Origin: Polyangium mundeleinium
Lineage (GTDB): Bacteria > Myxococcota_A > Polyangia > Polyangiales > Polyangiaceae
Assembly (NCBI RefSeq): GCF_028369105.1
Contig: NZ_JAQNDO010000001.1
Location: forward strand, 3,812,501 to 3,876,500
Direction: 5' to 3'
Length of the DNA: 64,000 bases
The notes beneath the pieces are model-generated. The model made no database searches and was not told the origin of the DNA. It worked only from the letters and a program-made list of their open reading frames with translations. Below are positions 10,901-19,501 of this stretch, one piece after another; within the stretch, counting starts at the first letter, position 1; each line of letters begins with the position of its first letter. Both the position numbers and the translations under genes were made by a program.

Positions 10901-11972
10901 CGCGGACGAGCTCACCGCCGACATCGTAGCCAAACGAGACGGTCTGGAGCGGCGTCCGCTCGTCCCCCGACGCGAAGACCGTGAGCCGCGTGATGTGACC
11001 GTTCTCGTCGTGCGTGAGTCGGATCCGCCTGCCGGCCGTGTCCACGAGCTGCGTGAGCTTTTCGCCCTCGTATTCGAGCTGGATTCGCTGCCCCGAAAGA
11101 TTCGTGAGCTCCACGAGCCGGGCCCGCGTACCTCCCTGGGGACGAAACAGGCGGCGAATACCCGTCGCGAGCGAGACCACCGATGCTCCGCCGCCGCGCG
11201 CATCCCGCGTGATCTCGATTCGCTTGGCCTTGTGAACGACCGTTTTTCCTGCCGACACGTTTCGCAGGACGCGCGTGGATCCATCCTCGTCCCGGAGTCG
11301 GAGCTCGTCGCCCTCCACCTCAATCCATTGATCGTACGCGTGGGTCCACCCGCCGTGGCCGAGCGGCCCGTGCTCGGATGCGCGTGTGCTGTCGTAAAGC
11401 CGCGTCCACGTGACTGCAATCGGCCCTGGGAGCGAGACGTCGACGTCCGTGTCCACCACCGCGCCGGAGACCACGGAGATCGGGTCGAGGATCACCTGCG
11501 AGCCAGCGGCGAGCGCTGCCACGTTTTGAGCCCACAGCACGGTATCCATCGTGATGAGCTGTCCGATCGTCTGCGCGATGAACGCCCCCTGGTAGGGCAC
11601 GTTCATCTGGACCTTGACGCCCGTGCACGCGACCGGCTTGCCGCCCGCGTGGACCTTGGCCTGATTCGCGAAAATGATCTGGCTATACGCGGACGTCATG
11701 TGCGTGACGACGTCGCCGCCGGTGGGCTGGCCCGGGAGATTGCCCGGTTTGTCAATCGCCATCACGCTGCCCTGCGTGAGGACCGGCTTGTAGGCGACGA
11801 GCAGATGATTCGATACCTTCTGCGCCGTCGACGAATGCGACATGTACGCGAAGGGCGCCGTGACGGGCCCTGCAGGCGGGGTCGGCGGGACGAGGCTCAT
11901 GGCAGGCGTCGGCCCGGGGCAGAAATGCCCGCTGCCCGTCGTCGCGATCTTCTTCCCATCGATCGACGCCAT
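7953..11972 (-). CDS. PAAR-like (DUF4150) RHS-repeat polymorphic toxin
   Basis: 1339 aa. Residues 1-~135 are a PAAR-like DUF4150 cap (GHFCPGPTPAMSLVPP…VKVQMNVPYQG) that would sit on a VgrG spike. Next is a transition with DVDVSLPGPIAVTWTRLY, then a long RHS/YD-repeat shell (repeated YDxxGRLxxxxDPxG units) closing with the canonical RYRWFDPEVMRFLSPDPLGLEGG…DPLGL near 1172. The variable tail, residues 1173-1339, contains VHG (His about 1205) and LFSCNTG (Cys about 1249), then an AxxLASQYQVSVFAPSE segment and a Pro-rich end. This His-Gly/Cys arrangement resembles clan CD (caspase-like) cysteine peptidases; that is inference. Last gene of the vgrG operon, 3 nt after the ketosynthase-like gene. 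No immunity gene follows on the same strand. Confidence 0.92.
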   Translation of the reverse strand: MASIDGKKIATTGSGHFCPGPTPAMSLVPPTPPAGPVTAPFAYMSHSSTAQKVSNHLLVAYKPVLTQGSVMAIDKPGNLPGQPTGGDVVTHMTSAYSQIIFANQAKVHAGGKPVACTGVKVQMNVPYQGAFIAQTIGQLITMDTVLWAQNVAALAAGSQVILDPISVVSGAVVDTDVDVSLPGPIAVTWTRLYDSTRASEHGPLGHGGWTHAYDQWIEVEGDELRLRDEDGSTRVLRNVSAGKTVVHKAKRIEITRDARGGGASVVSLATGIRRLFRPQGGTRARLVELTNLSGQRIQLEYEGEKLTQLVDTAGRRIRLTHDENGHITRLTVFASGDERTPLQTVSFGYDVGGELVRVTDPLGNDVTYSYDERRRLVKKTLPTGLSFHYVYDPETGRCVRSFGDGGIHAGDITYDEQQGTTRLSGTLSPRVFSWRSRDGALLGITTNDGSAARTWEIDDDGLVVAEKDAAGNTSRFEYDARGNLVKITDPLGRVTELVHVDDRVVRRVAGGRVTEYGYDARGQLTSVKYPGGVWLTLAYDEHGRLVTIADAAGIRARFVWDDRHQCIEERLAGGLGRKWQHDGLGRPIACVDSYGHTTRRELDALGRVLVHEHPDGTCVRFEYDALGRKTRRIDELGRVATFRHAGAGSVVEVRNEDGKAWTVCHDLLERPQRIQNPKAELYDFRYDRLGRVTEMRTFDGRILRAAYGRNGLVSRLSLPDGTWRAYRYNEVDELVEEDTPHGAGRVGRDEVARKVTYELDDPAGIVSVEMHWDEASRIVSTTQKAGTIRYEYDAHNRRTAVHLPSGKVTRYVYDEAGHVAVIEHGGERVAFARDAAGAMIGFRFARSGVEARFAFDARGRITQEWAGTDGHALVSRVYTWDVSSRLTGKRDARWGEVRYRHDEIGQLVEAGEERFEYDAAGSVEPTGAGWDVGPGNVLRRASNAAYSYDEANRRIRKKRIDTGEVLEYFWDCRGNLREVVRGDGTRILMTYDLFGRRVKKEVVGPVRSVSREELPPLPSRRTVEYLWDGDLLLAEIDSERGERTIVYHPDTMVPLLQGEGDAVFGVLADHVGAATELVDGTGALAFSGCYSAWGALARSEAQAGPSGRPVAPLLRRLGHHHDEDVGLSYVRYRWFDPEVMRFLSPDPLGLEGGPNLFAWNGSPVMHVDPLGLACVFLGNPTVDKFIYECMTGGRRDGSSYQVYVHGTVDAVHVQHADGSWTQMSPRELGERLMMAGNWDRNVPLKLFSCNTGRRPDAIAAQLASQYQVSVFAPSEIVWGPGLHIAPPIGVQDSSRLIPQPGVTYYPDTSRPGKWNSWGAGGYPNPYNHYPDAPPRPPPP

Positions 11973-11975
11973 GGC

Positions 11976-14369
11976 CTACCCCTTTCCTTTCATTTCGCGC
12001 GCGGCCCGGAGCAGCGGGGCGAGGCTCGCCTCCACGTCGGTCGCATACCCCCAGACGGGCACGGGTTCGAGGCGCCCGAGGCGAGCACGAAGCTCGTCCA
12101 CGCGCTGCATGAGATCGCCGCGGGCAAGATCTCCGGATGCGCATTCATCGGCCACCACGGTGGGCGAGAAGGGAAGGCCGCGGCGAAGACGCTTGGACGC
12201 ATCGAGGCGCGTCGACGCAATCACGCTCCGCCAGGCCCCGGCGTCACGCATCTCCTCGGGAGGAAGCGCCGGCCCGAGCATGACGGTGAGCGCCTCTGCC
12301 GCGGCGAAGGAAAGATCCTCGTCCACGAGGCATTGCAACAAGCGCGGCAGGATCGCCGGGGAGCCCCATCGCCCCGCAGCCAAGAGCAAGACTGGCGTCG
12401 TGGTTTGTCGGCCAAAGAAATTGTCCGCCGCTGCGGCATCCTCTGGCCGACCTGCGAGCACGTAAAGGTCGCCCACGTACGCGCCGAGCCGGGCCGCGAC
12501 GGCGGGATCCTCGAACGCGCGCCGCGCCTCGACGTCGCCGAGAATCGCGAGCTGCCGGGCCACGCGAAATGCATTCGCTCGATCCTCCACGAGGAGTGCG
12601 CTCCGGAGCGCAGGGACGAACGCTCGTTGCGAGGCAGGGGACCGCGCCGCGCAGGCGTCGAGGGCCGCCGCGCGCACGAGCGGAGACACGTCCGAGAACG
12701 CGCGCTGGACCTCCTCGTCCGCGAGCGCGCCGCGGGCTGCGAGGAAAGAGAGGCCGATGGCGCGGGCGATCGGCCGTGCGGACGCATGGAGGGCCCGTCC
12801 GAGCGAAAAAAGCTCCGCGTGCTCGGAGAGCGCGAGCGCCTCGGCCACGCGCCGCGCGTGCGCATCGGCCTCGTCGGGGAGCGCGTCGATCTTTCGCGAC
12901 ACGAGTCGCCTCGCCTCGTCGCCCTCGAAGGCCATGGCCGCGGTCGTCCCGCCAAACCATCGCCAAGGGTCTTCCTGGTGCTCGGCCCAGTCCGTCGCGA
13001 GATGGATGAGGGCGCGCCTGCCCGAGGCGACGATCGCGTCGACCTGATGGAGCATTCGTTGCTCAATGTCGCGCACGCCGCGCAAGGGCGAACGTTCGCG
13101 CGCCTTGCCCATCCCGGCGAGCGTCTCCGCGCAGTGCGACACGATTTCTGCATAAAGCGCCTCCCGCGAGACGGGGCGGAGCCGCTCGGGATCGAGCCTC
13201 ACGAGGGGCGACTTCGTGATCGACTCCGGCAAAGGTCGTTCGAGGGGCAGGATGTCGTTTGCCGGCGCGAGGGCCGCGTCGGGGTCGAAGGTTGCCTCGT
13301 CGAAGGCCGATGCGACGTCTTCCGCGGGCGATGGTTCGTCCGGTGAAACGGAATCCAAAGGCACGGCCCGCGCGCGTGCCCGCTCCTCGAGCGGGTGCAG
13401 CGCGTCCCCTGGAGCCGAATCTCCTCCCACGCCGAGCGCAAGCCCACGTGTGCCGTCGCGTGAAAGGGCCCAGGCGAGCAGGCGGCTGTCAGGTGGACAA
13501 ACCCCGTGCCGGACCGAGGCAAACGCAACCACGAGGGCCATCACGCCGGCCGCCGCGCCGACCTGTCCGATTTCAGCTTCGAGACAAACACCAAAGGCCT
13601 CCGCGTGGAACCTCGAAGCCTGCCGGGCGGTGCTCCATTCCCATTCCCGCGATCGGAGCGCGTCGACACGATCCTGGCCGAAGACCACCTGAATGGGGGC
13701 GCCCTCGGGAAGCTCGCCGAGGAGGCTCGTCAGCGCGGCGGCGTCCACGGGCTCGTCGTCGTCGTCGGTGCCTCGACCGAGCGCGGTCTTGCTCATTAAG
13801 ATCGTCGGAGCGTCTTTCCGCGTGCCGCGCACGACAACGAGCGCCCCCGCGCCTTCCGCCGGCCAGAGCCGCGCAGGCTCGAAGGGGCCGGGAGGCCGCG
13901 CGACGAGCGCCGCCGCCCGATCCGCGTGGAAAAACGAATCGACGCCGACGATCGCCGCGTCGGGCCACCCATGCGCGTCGATCCGCGCGAGCGCGTCGAA
14001 CACGCCCGCCGCGCCTGTGAAACGTTCCACCCGCGACGACGCCGCCACGGCGGCGAGACGGCTCGCTACGTCGTCGAGCACGGCCGCAGGCAGGCCCTCG
14101 CACGGAGCAGGCAGGCAAACGACCAGCGGCATCCCCGGCGCAGGCCGAGCCTCCTCCAGCGCGATGCGTCCGAGCGCGACGAGCCGGTCCGGAAGATCGA
14201 GGTCTGGCGGGACGAACCGCGCGTAGCCGACCTGAAAAGGCCGTCCGTTCGCGAGCACGAACGGCGCGGGCGCAGGCGGCGGCGCATTTGCCCGTGGGAA
14301 AAACACGTGATCCCGGACGAGCACACCCGCCGGAGAGCAGAGACCGAGGCCAACGACCGAGAGCGTCAC
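11976..14369 (-). CDS. inactive ketosynthase-like domain fused to HEAT repeats (TIGR02270-like)
   Basis: 797 aa, GTG start inside the stop of the upstream vgrG (GTGA overlap). Residues 1-~330 keep the thiolase/ketosynthase fold signature: VVGLGLCSPAG at the N-terminus, AAIVGVDSFF, AEGAGALVV and a GQVGAAAGVMALVVAFASVRHG block that matches the usual GHxxGAAG…ALRHG. The active-site Cys segment reads FTGAAGVFDAL with no Cys, and the Gly-His is Gly-Gln, so condensing activity is unlikely. After a linker, residues ~400-797 are HEAT-like helices (DWAEHQEDPWRWFGGT, RALHASARPIARAIGLSFLA, WGSPAILPRLLQCL) of the kind in TIGR02270 proteins known from myxobacterial and Pseudomonas T6SS loci. A non-enzymatic adaptor or carrier role between VgrG and the RHS toxin is inferred from its position. 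Confidence 0.75.
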   Translation of the reverse strand: MTLSVVGLGLCSPAGVLVRDHVFFPRANAPPPAPAPFVLANGRPFQVGYARFVPPDLDLPDRLVALGRIALEEARPAPGMPLVVCLPAPCEGLPAAVLDDVASRLAAVAASSRVERFTGAAGVFDALARIDAHGWPDAAIVGVDSFFHADRAAALVARPPGPFEPARLWPAEGAGALVVVRGTRKDAPTILMSKTALGRGTDDDDEPVDAAALTSLLGELPEGAPIQVVFGQDRVDALRSREWEWSTARQASRFHAEAFGVCLEAEIGQVGAAAGVMALVVAFASVRHGVCPPDSRLLAWALSRDGTRGLALGVGGDSAPGDALHPLEERARARAVPLDSVSPDEPSPAEDVASAFDEATFDPDAALAPANDILPLERPLPESITKSPLVRLDPERLRPVSREALYAEIVSHCAETLAGMGKARERSPLRGVRDIEQRMLHQVDAIVASGRRALIHLATDWAEHQEDPWRWFGGTTAAMAFEGDEARRLVSRKIDALPDEADAHARRVAEALALSEHAELFSLGRALHASARPIARAIGLSFLAARGALADEEVQRAFSDVSPLVRAAALDACAARSPASQRAFVPALRSALLVEDRANAFRVARQLAILGDVEARRAFEDPAVAARLGAYVGDLYVLAGRPEDAAAADNFFGRQTTTPVLLLAAGRWGSPAILPRLLQCLVDEDLSFAAAEALTVMLGPALPPEEMRDAGAWRSVIASTRLDASKRLRRGLPFSPTVVADECASGDLARGDLMQRVDELRARLGRLEPVPVWGYATDVEASLAPLLRAAREMKGKG

Positions 14370-16906
14370 TTGTGCGTCAATTTCCCCGCTTCACGCGATG
14401 GTCCCGTGATTCGAATGCTCGGCGCCTTGATCGTGACCCCGCCGCCGGACGCCGAGATCTCGGCCCCGCCGCACTTGAACGTCACGGTCCCACCCGAGAG
14501 CGTCAAATTCCCTCCGACCGAGAGCGTGAGCGACGCCTGCGCCGTCATGCGATACGCCCCGCCCGCGCTTACCTCCCGCGCCCCGCTCACGTCACTCTGG
14601 ACGAGGCCCTTCACCTTGCGGGCGATGTTTTTCGAGCTCGTGATCACCAGCGATCCGAGCGATTCGTTCATGGCCCCCGCGACCTGCATGCCGGCCTTCG
14701 TCGTCTCCGTCGTGTGGCTGCCATTGACGAGCATCGTCGCGGGGCCGAGCGTCACCCACGAGACGGCGCCCGGCGTCATCACCGCATACACGCCGCCGAC
14801 CATTTCCGAATAAGGTCCCTCGACGAGCGTCGCTCGGTGCCCCGGCCCGGGCCCCGCCTTGCCGCTCGGTCCGCTCACGCCCGCCGCGCCTCCGCCCGCC
14901 GCGACCTCGCCCTCGGGCGGACGACCGTGATCCCAGGGCATGGGCTTCGACGATCCGGTCACGCTCGCGAGAATCGCCTCGCCGCCCGGCACCATCGAGG
15001 CGGCCATCCCGGCCAACCCCATTCCCGCCGCCGCCGCCGCGCCTTTCTCACCGCCCGCGGAAAATCCTTCGATCGCAGCGCGACCCACGCCGAGCCCTGC
15101 CGCCACGATGGCACCCGCGGTGCCGCGTGAGCCCACGCCCGCGAGCGCCGTGGAAAACAACAGATTCGCGGCGCCCTTCACGGGGCTGCCCACTTGCTCG
15201 GCGAGCAGGCCCCCCACGGAGACGGCTTCCATCCCTTTGACCTGCGTGACGAAGCTCCCGCCCGCGGTCTGCTTTTGCGTCGCGCCCACTGTCACCGTGC
15301 GCGATCCGTACGACGCAGCCCACCCGAGGTGCACGCTTACCGTCTCGTCCGCGCCGATCGAAGACGTCATGCTCCCCAGGACCTCGGCATTTTCGTTTTT
15401 GCGGGTCTCCGTGCGAGAATCGCCATACACGTGGTCGTCCCGGCCAAACGGCGCCGAGAAAAGCATGTGCTGCCTGCCGGCGGCGTCGTCGAGCTGGATC
15501 GACGTGCGCGCGGCGGCGCCCGGGGAGCTGTCGGTCGCAATCACGCTCGCCGTCTTGTTCGCGGGCAGCGGCAGCGGCGGGAGCTGCTTGCCATTGTACG
15601 AGCGACCGAGGACGAGCGGACGCTCGGGATCGCCGTCCTCGAAGGCGACGAAGACCTCCCAGCCCACACGCGGCAGGACGAATCCCGCCGGTGCCTCGGG
15701 CTGCGTCACGCGTACGGGCACGCTGCTCCGGTGATCTTTCGGGCCACGCACATCCCAAGGGAATGCGAGGTGGACGCGGCCGAGCGCGTCGGTGTCGATC
15801 TCCTGGCCCGGCGCGCCCGTGACGATCGCCGATTGCACGCCGTCGATGCGCGGCTTTGGCGTGATGCGCGGCAATCGGAAGGGGACACCCTTCGGAATGG
15901 CCTCCACTGTGGCTTCGAGGACGGGTTCGTCGGCGCTCCACGTGATCGAGGTTGCCACGACGAACCACGCGCCCGCGACGCGTGCCCGACCGAAGGCGCG
16001 ATCCGATTCAACGAGCGTGACCGCGCGGCCAGGCACGAGCGCGAGCGCGTTCGTTCGAAGCACGAGCGTCGAGGTGTCCGCGCGCAGGGATTCGAGCCGC
16101 CGCTGCGAGGCCCGCTCCCCGGCCTCCGTCGAGCGGAACCCGCCCGGCGCCTCGTAAATGCTCGTCCGTTGCTCGACGCTCGATCCGGCCGTGGCCACGC
16201 CTTCGAGCCGGACCGCAGGCCGCTCCGGATCGTACTCGCGCAACGTGACCTTTCCCGGGCGACGCTGCCGCGCGGCGAGGACGGGCGTGACGAACGGGCG
16301 CGGCTCGCTCGCCGTCGCCCGCGTGATGACGGCAATCGGATCGGGATACACGTCACCGGCGTGTGTCGAATCGTCCTCGATGACGAGCACCTCGGCGCCG
16401 TCTTTCTCCTCGAATCGAAAGAAAAGTCCGTGCTCCTCGCAGAGGCGGCGCACGAACGTCGCGTCCGTCTCGTCGTATTGAATCGCCCAGTCGAGCGGCG
16501 GATACGTCTCCGCGAGCCGCACCTCGATCCGCTCGTATCCCGCAGCGCGTGCGAGATCGGCGATGATGTCGGGCGCGCTGCGATCACGGATCACCCGCGG
16601 AAACCGCCGCAGCTCCAGCAACGCGAGGCGCGGGCGCACGGTGGCGCGATAGATGCGTTCGCTCCCATGATCGGTGGCGACGAGGACGACCCGCGTCACG
16701 ATCCCTGCAAACCGCCGCTCTCCCGCCTCGGCCTCGAACCGGAGCACGCACGGCCCGCGCAGCACGTGCGAGGGCAACACGACGGGGGAGGGGGGACCCG
16801 AGAAATCGAGCTCGTACCTCCCGATTTCGCCGAGGCGCTCCTTCCCCGCGACACGCACGAGGCGGAGCGGCGGATCCCCGGGGAGCGCGGCGGAGACGTT
16901 CGTCAC
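14366..16906 (-). CDS. vgrG: VgrG type VI secretion spike protein (third of operon)
   Basis: 846 aa with a GTG start at 16906, four bases overlapping the stop of the upstream gene; a longer upstream frame runs through that gene and is rejected. Residues 1-~350 are the gp27-like part (LARAAGYERIEVRLAETYPPLDWAIQYDETDATFVRRLCEEHGLFFRFE). Next is the gp5-like OB fold (AIVTGAPGQEIDTDALGRVHLAF…PRVGWEVFVAFEDGDPERPLVLGRSYNG), then a DUF2345/beta-helix spike ending in GGNLTLSGGTVTFKCGG. The spike is interrupted by a ~90-residue Gly/Ala-rich segment (around 14930-15215) with several hydrophobic runs, unusual for VgrG. It forms the trimeric puncturing tip and carries the PAAR-like cargo encoded downstream. 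Confidence 0.93.
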   Translation of the reverse strand: MTNVSAALPGDPPLRLVRVAGKERLGEIGRYELDFSGPPSPVVLPSHVLRGPCVLRFEAEAGERRFAGIVTRVVLVATDHGSERIYRATVRPRLALLELRRFPRVIRDRSAPDIIADLARAAGYERIEVRLAETYPPLDWAIQYDETDATFVRRLCEEHGLFFRFEEKDGAEVLVIEDDSTHAGDVYPDPIAVITRATASEPRPFVTPVLAARQRRPGKVTLREYDPERPAVRLEGVATAGSSVEQRTSIYEAPGGFRSTEAGERASQRRLESLRADTSTLVLRTNALALVPGRAVTLVESDRAFGRARVAGAWFVVATSITWSADEPVLEATVEAIPKGVPFRLPRITPKPRIDGVQSAIVTGAPGQEIDTDALGRVHLAFPWDVRGPKDHRSSVPVRVTQPEAPAGFVLPRVGWEVFVAFEDGDPERPLVLGRSYNGKQLPPLPLPANKTASVIATDSSPGAAARTSIQLDDAAGRQHMLFSAPFGRDDHVYGDSRTETRKNENAEVLGSMTSSIGADETVSVHLGWAASYGSRTVTVGATQKQTAGGSFVTQVKGMEAVSVGGLLAEQVGSPVKGAANLLFSTALAGVGSRGTAGAIVAAGLGVGRAAIEGFSAGGEKGAAAAAGMGLAGMAASMVPGGEAILASVTGSSKPMPWDHGRPPEGEVAAGGGAAGVSGPSGKAGPGPGHRATLVEGPYSEMVGGVYAVMTPGAVSWVTLGPATMLVNGSHTTETTKAGMQVAGAMNESLGSLVITSSKNIARKVKGLVQSDVSGAREVSAGGAYRMTAQASLTLSVGGNLTLSGGTVTFKCGGAEISASGGGVTIKAPSIRITGPSREAGKLTHK

Positions 16907-17388
16907 GGGAGCTCCACGCGCGCCGCGAAAATGCGGACCAGCGCGGCCATGTCGATGACGAGCTTGTCCCCCTCCAGGCGAAGCGCGCCGCCCGGCTCGA
17001 ACGCGAGCGATCCGCCGGGGACCTCGATCACGATCGATTGATCGGCCCGCATGCGCAGGTGTTTTGCTTCGAGTGCGAGCGTGCCCCGCGCGTCCTTTTC
17101 GACGGCGCTCGCGACCTGGAGCGCGCCCGCGATCCGGGGCCCGTCCGGTCCATCGACGAGCACGACCGTGCGCCCGCCTCGCAAGCACTCCTCGGCGAAA
17201 TCGGGCGCGACGGCCCCGTCGAGCCGCGCCGTGAGATGACGGCCCGAGGTGAGGCGGACGCGGTACACACGCTCGTCGCCGTCCGTGGACGCCGCCATGG
17301 CCATTTCGATGCGGCCGGGATGGAGCCCCGGGCCGAGGAGGGCGCTCGCCTTGCTGCGCCCGCGCCGCGCGCTTTTTCCTTCAGCCAT
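16903..17388 (-). CDS. small DUF6484-like T6SS-associated protein
   Basis: 161 aa. It lies between two vgrG genes, overlapping the upstream one by 8 nt and the downstream one by 4 nt, so it is certainly part of the operon. The N-terminus is basic, followed by a beta-rich domain (VYRVRLTSGRHLTARLDGAVAPDFAEE…RTVVLVDGPDGPRIAGAL) reminiscent of DUF6484 domains found beside VgrG/PAAR genes. The C-terminus (LEAKHLRMRADQSIVIEVPGGSLAFEPGGALRLEGDKLVIDMA) looks like a short piece of beta-helix spike. It may be a spike-associated accessory or adaptor. The family name is tentative. Confidence 0.65.
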   Translation of the reverse strand: MAEGKSARRGRSKASALLGPGLHPGRIEMAMAASTDGDERVYRVRLTSGRHLTARLDGAVAPDFAEECLRGGRTVVLVDGPDGPRIAGALQVASAVEKDARGTLALEAKHLRMRADQSIVIEVPGGSLAFEPGGALRLEGDKLVIDMAALVRIFAARVELP

Positions 17389-19501
17389 AACGAGACACTC
17401 CCTCCTCGACGCTCGCGACCGCGCCCTGGAAATCGCCCTGAATCTCGATCGTGCCCGGGGTCATCCTGATCGTCATTCCGCCCGCCTGGAGGACGAGCTT
17501 TGCCTTGGCCTCGATCGCGATCTCGGCGCCCGCGATCGACGCATTTCCTTTCACCGTGTGCGTGAGTGTCCCAAATGCCTCGGCCACGGTGCCGCCCGCC
17601 TTCACATGGCGCGACGTGTAGCTCTCCGCATACACGCCGAGCACGTCGAGCCCATACCCATTCGCGGTCACCGTCATCGGGCCGCTGACCTTCACGACGG
17701 CCGCCCCGCCCACGGCGATCGCCTCGGAAATCCCCGCGGTCGTGTTCATCGAGCCGCCGACGACGAGCGTCCCGGCGCCCTCCGTGTGCACGCTCTGGTG
17801 TTCGAGCGGCGCTTCGGTCTTCGCCCCGCCCACGATCCGCACGAGCCGCGGCGCCTTCGTGACGGAATCGCCGCCGATCGAAAAGAGGCGCGCTCCAGCC
17901 ACCGAAATGCTCTCCGCGCTCGCCCACACGCCGAGATCCGCGTCCGTCGTGAGGGCGCGCTCGGCGCCGACCGAGAGCGAATGCGCGCCGTCCACGGCCG
18001 TATGCAGGTTCTCCTTGACGAACAGCTCCCGCGACCCACCCACCACGCGCCCGAGATCGCCCTGCACCACCGAGACCTTGTCCTTCTCGGAGAGCTCCTG
18101 ATAATCGCCGGACGACTGAAGCGAGAGTCGTTCCGTTCCCGCGGCGTCGCTGATGCGGAGGAAATGGCCACGCTCGCCGGCCGGCGTGCTCTTCGTCCCG
18201 AGGTGCGTCTCCACCTTCTGCGCGGGGAGATGCAGCGGCGGCGGCTCGGCGCCGTTGTAGAGGCGGCCGAGCACGAGGGGCGACTCGCACGCGGCGTCGG
18301 AGAATGCGACGACCTGCTCCCAGCCGATTCGTGGATGAAATGCCGCGCCCGCGAGGGCCGGCGCGACGACACGGGCCGGCGCGGACGCCTCCTGGGCCCA
18401 GCGAAGGTGCAACGAGGTGCGTCCGTACGCGTCCACCTCGATTTCCTGCCCCGACGGGCCCGTCGCAATCGCGGTGCCCACGCCTCCGCGTGGACGAATA
18501 CGAGCGCGGGCAGGGCGGTGCGTCAAAGAGGTGGGCACGGCGCGGAAGCGCGCGAGATAACCGTCGCCCACCTCGTGCGTCACGGCGAGCACGAGATGAC
18601 GCCCGTCCTGCCCCGCGGCGGGGCATCCTTCGACGGTCACGATCGATCCGGCCGCGACCGTTGGCGCCGTCGCCTCGCCTTCGAGCACGGCGGCCTCGGC
18701 CCGCCTCTCGCCGAGCCGGATCGCCGCGAGCGCACGCGCCTCCGCAGGCGAACGCGCGTCCCGCGACACCTCGTACCCTTCGAGCGAGCCCTCGCCGCTC
18801 TCGCCCTCGATATCGAGCTCGGGCCGCTCGAAATCGTAGCCGCGCAGGCGCGTCACGTCGCTCGCCGCGCGGCGCACGAGGCGAGCGGCGCAGAGCGAGG
18901 GGCCTCCTTCGAGCCCCGCGTCCTCGCGGTAACGCAGCACCACCCCGAAATCGTCGAACGTGGCCGGCTCGTCGGCGATTCGCACGACGTCGCGCTCCGC
19001 CGTCGACGGATACCACGACAACCCCTCCTCCGCGAGGATCCGCGCCGCGAAGGCGAGATCACTCTCGAACGACTGGATCCATTGCGCCCGCCGGGGCGGC
19101 GCGCGCCGCGCGTGGTTCTCGACGCGGAGCCCATGCGCTTCGAGGATCGTCCGCGCGACCTCGACGGCGCTCGCGGCCGGGAACACGCGCTCGTCACAGC
19201 CGTCGCCGGCCTCCGCCACGCGCGCCACGATCACGATTTCGCTGTGCCCCTCGTGATCCTCGATGCGATCGACGATCCCCTCGAAGCGCCGCTCCACGCC
19301 GGCGACGCCGAGCACGAGCCAAGCATGCTCCCCGAGGACATCGAGGTGCGCCGCGGAGACCGGCTCGCCGTGCTCAAAAACATCGCAATGAATGCGCGCG
19401 ACGAACGGCGCCCCCACCCGCTCGTCGAGGGTGCACGAGAGGCCGACGATCCGCGAGGAAATCCCCTGCACGCCGAGCTCAATCCACGGACGCTGCTTCA
19501 T
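17381..19501 (-). CDS. vgrG: VgrG type VI secretion spike protein (second of operon)
   Basis: 706 aa, ATG start overlapping the upstream vgrG stop by 4 nt. The gp27-like region includes VARTILEAHGLRVENHARR and FESDLAFAARILAEEGLSWYPS. The OB fold reads EIEVDAYGRTSLHLRW…HPRIGWEQVVAFSDAACESPLVLGRLYNG. The C-terminal beta-helix repeats GG-x-E/V-S-V patterns (LFSIGGDSVTKAP, TAVDGAHSLSVGAERALTT) and ends with MTIRMTPGTIEIQGDFQGAVASVEEGVSRYG. There is no extra effector domain, so any cargo must bind non-covalently. Divergent from its two neighbours, especially in the first domain. Confidence 0.92.
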   Translation of the reverse strand: MKQRPWIELGVQGISSRIVGLSCTLDERVGAPFVARIHCDVFEHGEPVSAAHLDVLGEHAWLVLGVAGVERRFEGIVDRIEDHEGHSEIVIVARVAEAGDGCDERVFPAASAVEVARTILEAHGLRVENHARRAPPRRAQWIQSFESDLAFAARILAEEGLSWYPSTAERDVVRIADEPATFDDFGVVLRYREDAGLEGGPSLCAARLVRRAASDVTRLRGYDFERPELDIEGESGEGSLEGYEVSRDARSPAEARALAAIRLGERRAEAAVLEGEATAPTVAAGSIVTVEGCPAAGQDGRHLVLAVTHEVGDGYLARFRAVPTSLTHRPARARIRPRGGVGTAIATGPSGQEIEVDAYGRTSLHLRWAQEASAPARVVAPALAGAAFHPRIGWEQVVAFSDAACESPLVLGRLYNGAEPPPLHLPAQKVETHLGTKSTPAGERGHFLRISDAAGTERLSLQSSGDYQELSEKDKVSVVQGDLGRVVGGSRELFVKENLHTAVDGAHSLSVGAERALTTDADLGVWASAESISVAGARLFSIGGDSVTKAPRLVRIVGGAKTEAPLEHQSVHTEGAGTLVVGGSMNTTAGISEAIAVGGAAVVKVSGPMTVTANGYGLDVLGVYAESYTSRHVKAGGTVAEAFGTLTHTVKGNASIAGAEIAIEAKAKLVLQAGGMTIRMTPGTIEIQGDFQGAVASVEEGVSRYG

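Noticed and set aside
7989-13346. 1785-codon open frame on the plus strand
   Set aside because: It is antisense to the RHS and ketosynthase-like genes, and its composition is Arg/His/Pro-rich as expected for the mirror of GC-rich coding DNA. No domain is visible.
16907-17188. 94-codon N-terminal extension of the third vgrG
   Set aside because: It lies wholly inside the upstream gene in another frame. The GTG at 16906 overlaps that gene's stop as GTGA and begins the VgrG domain directly.
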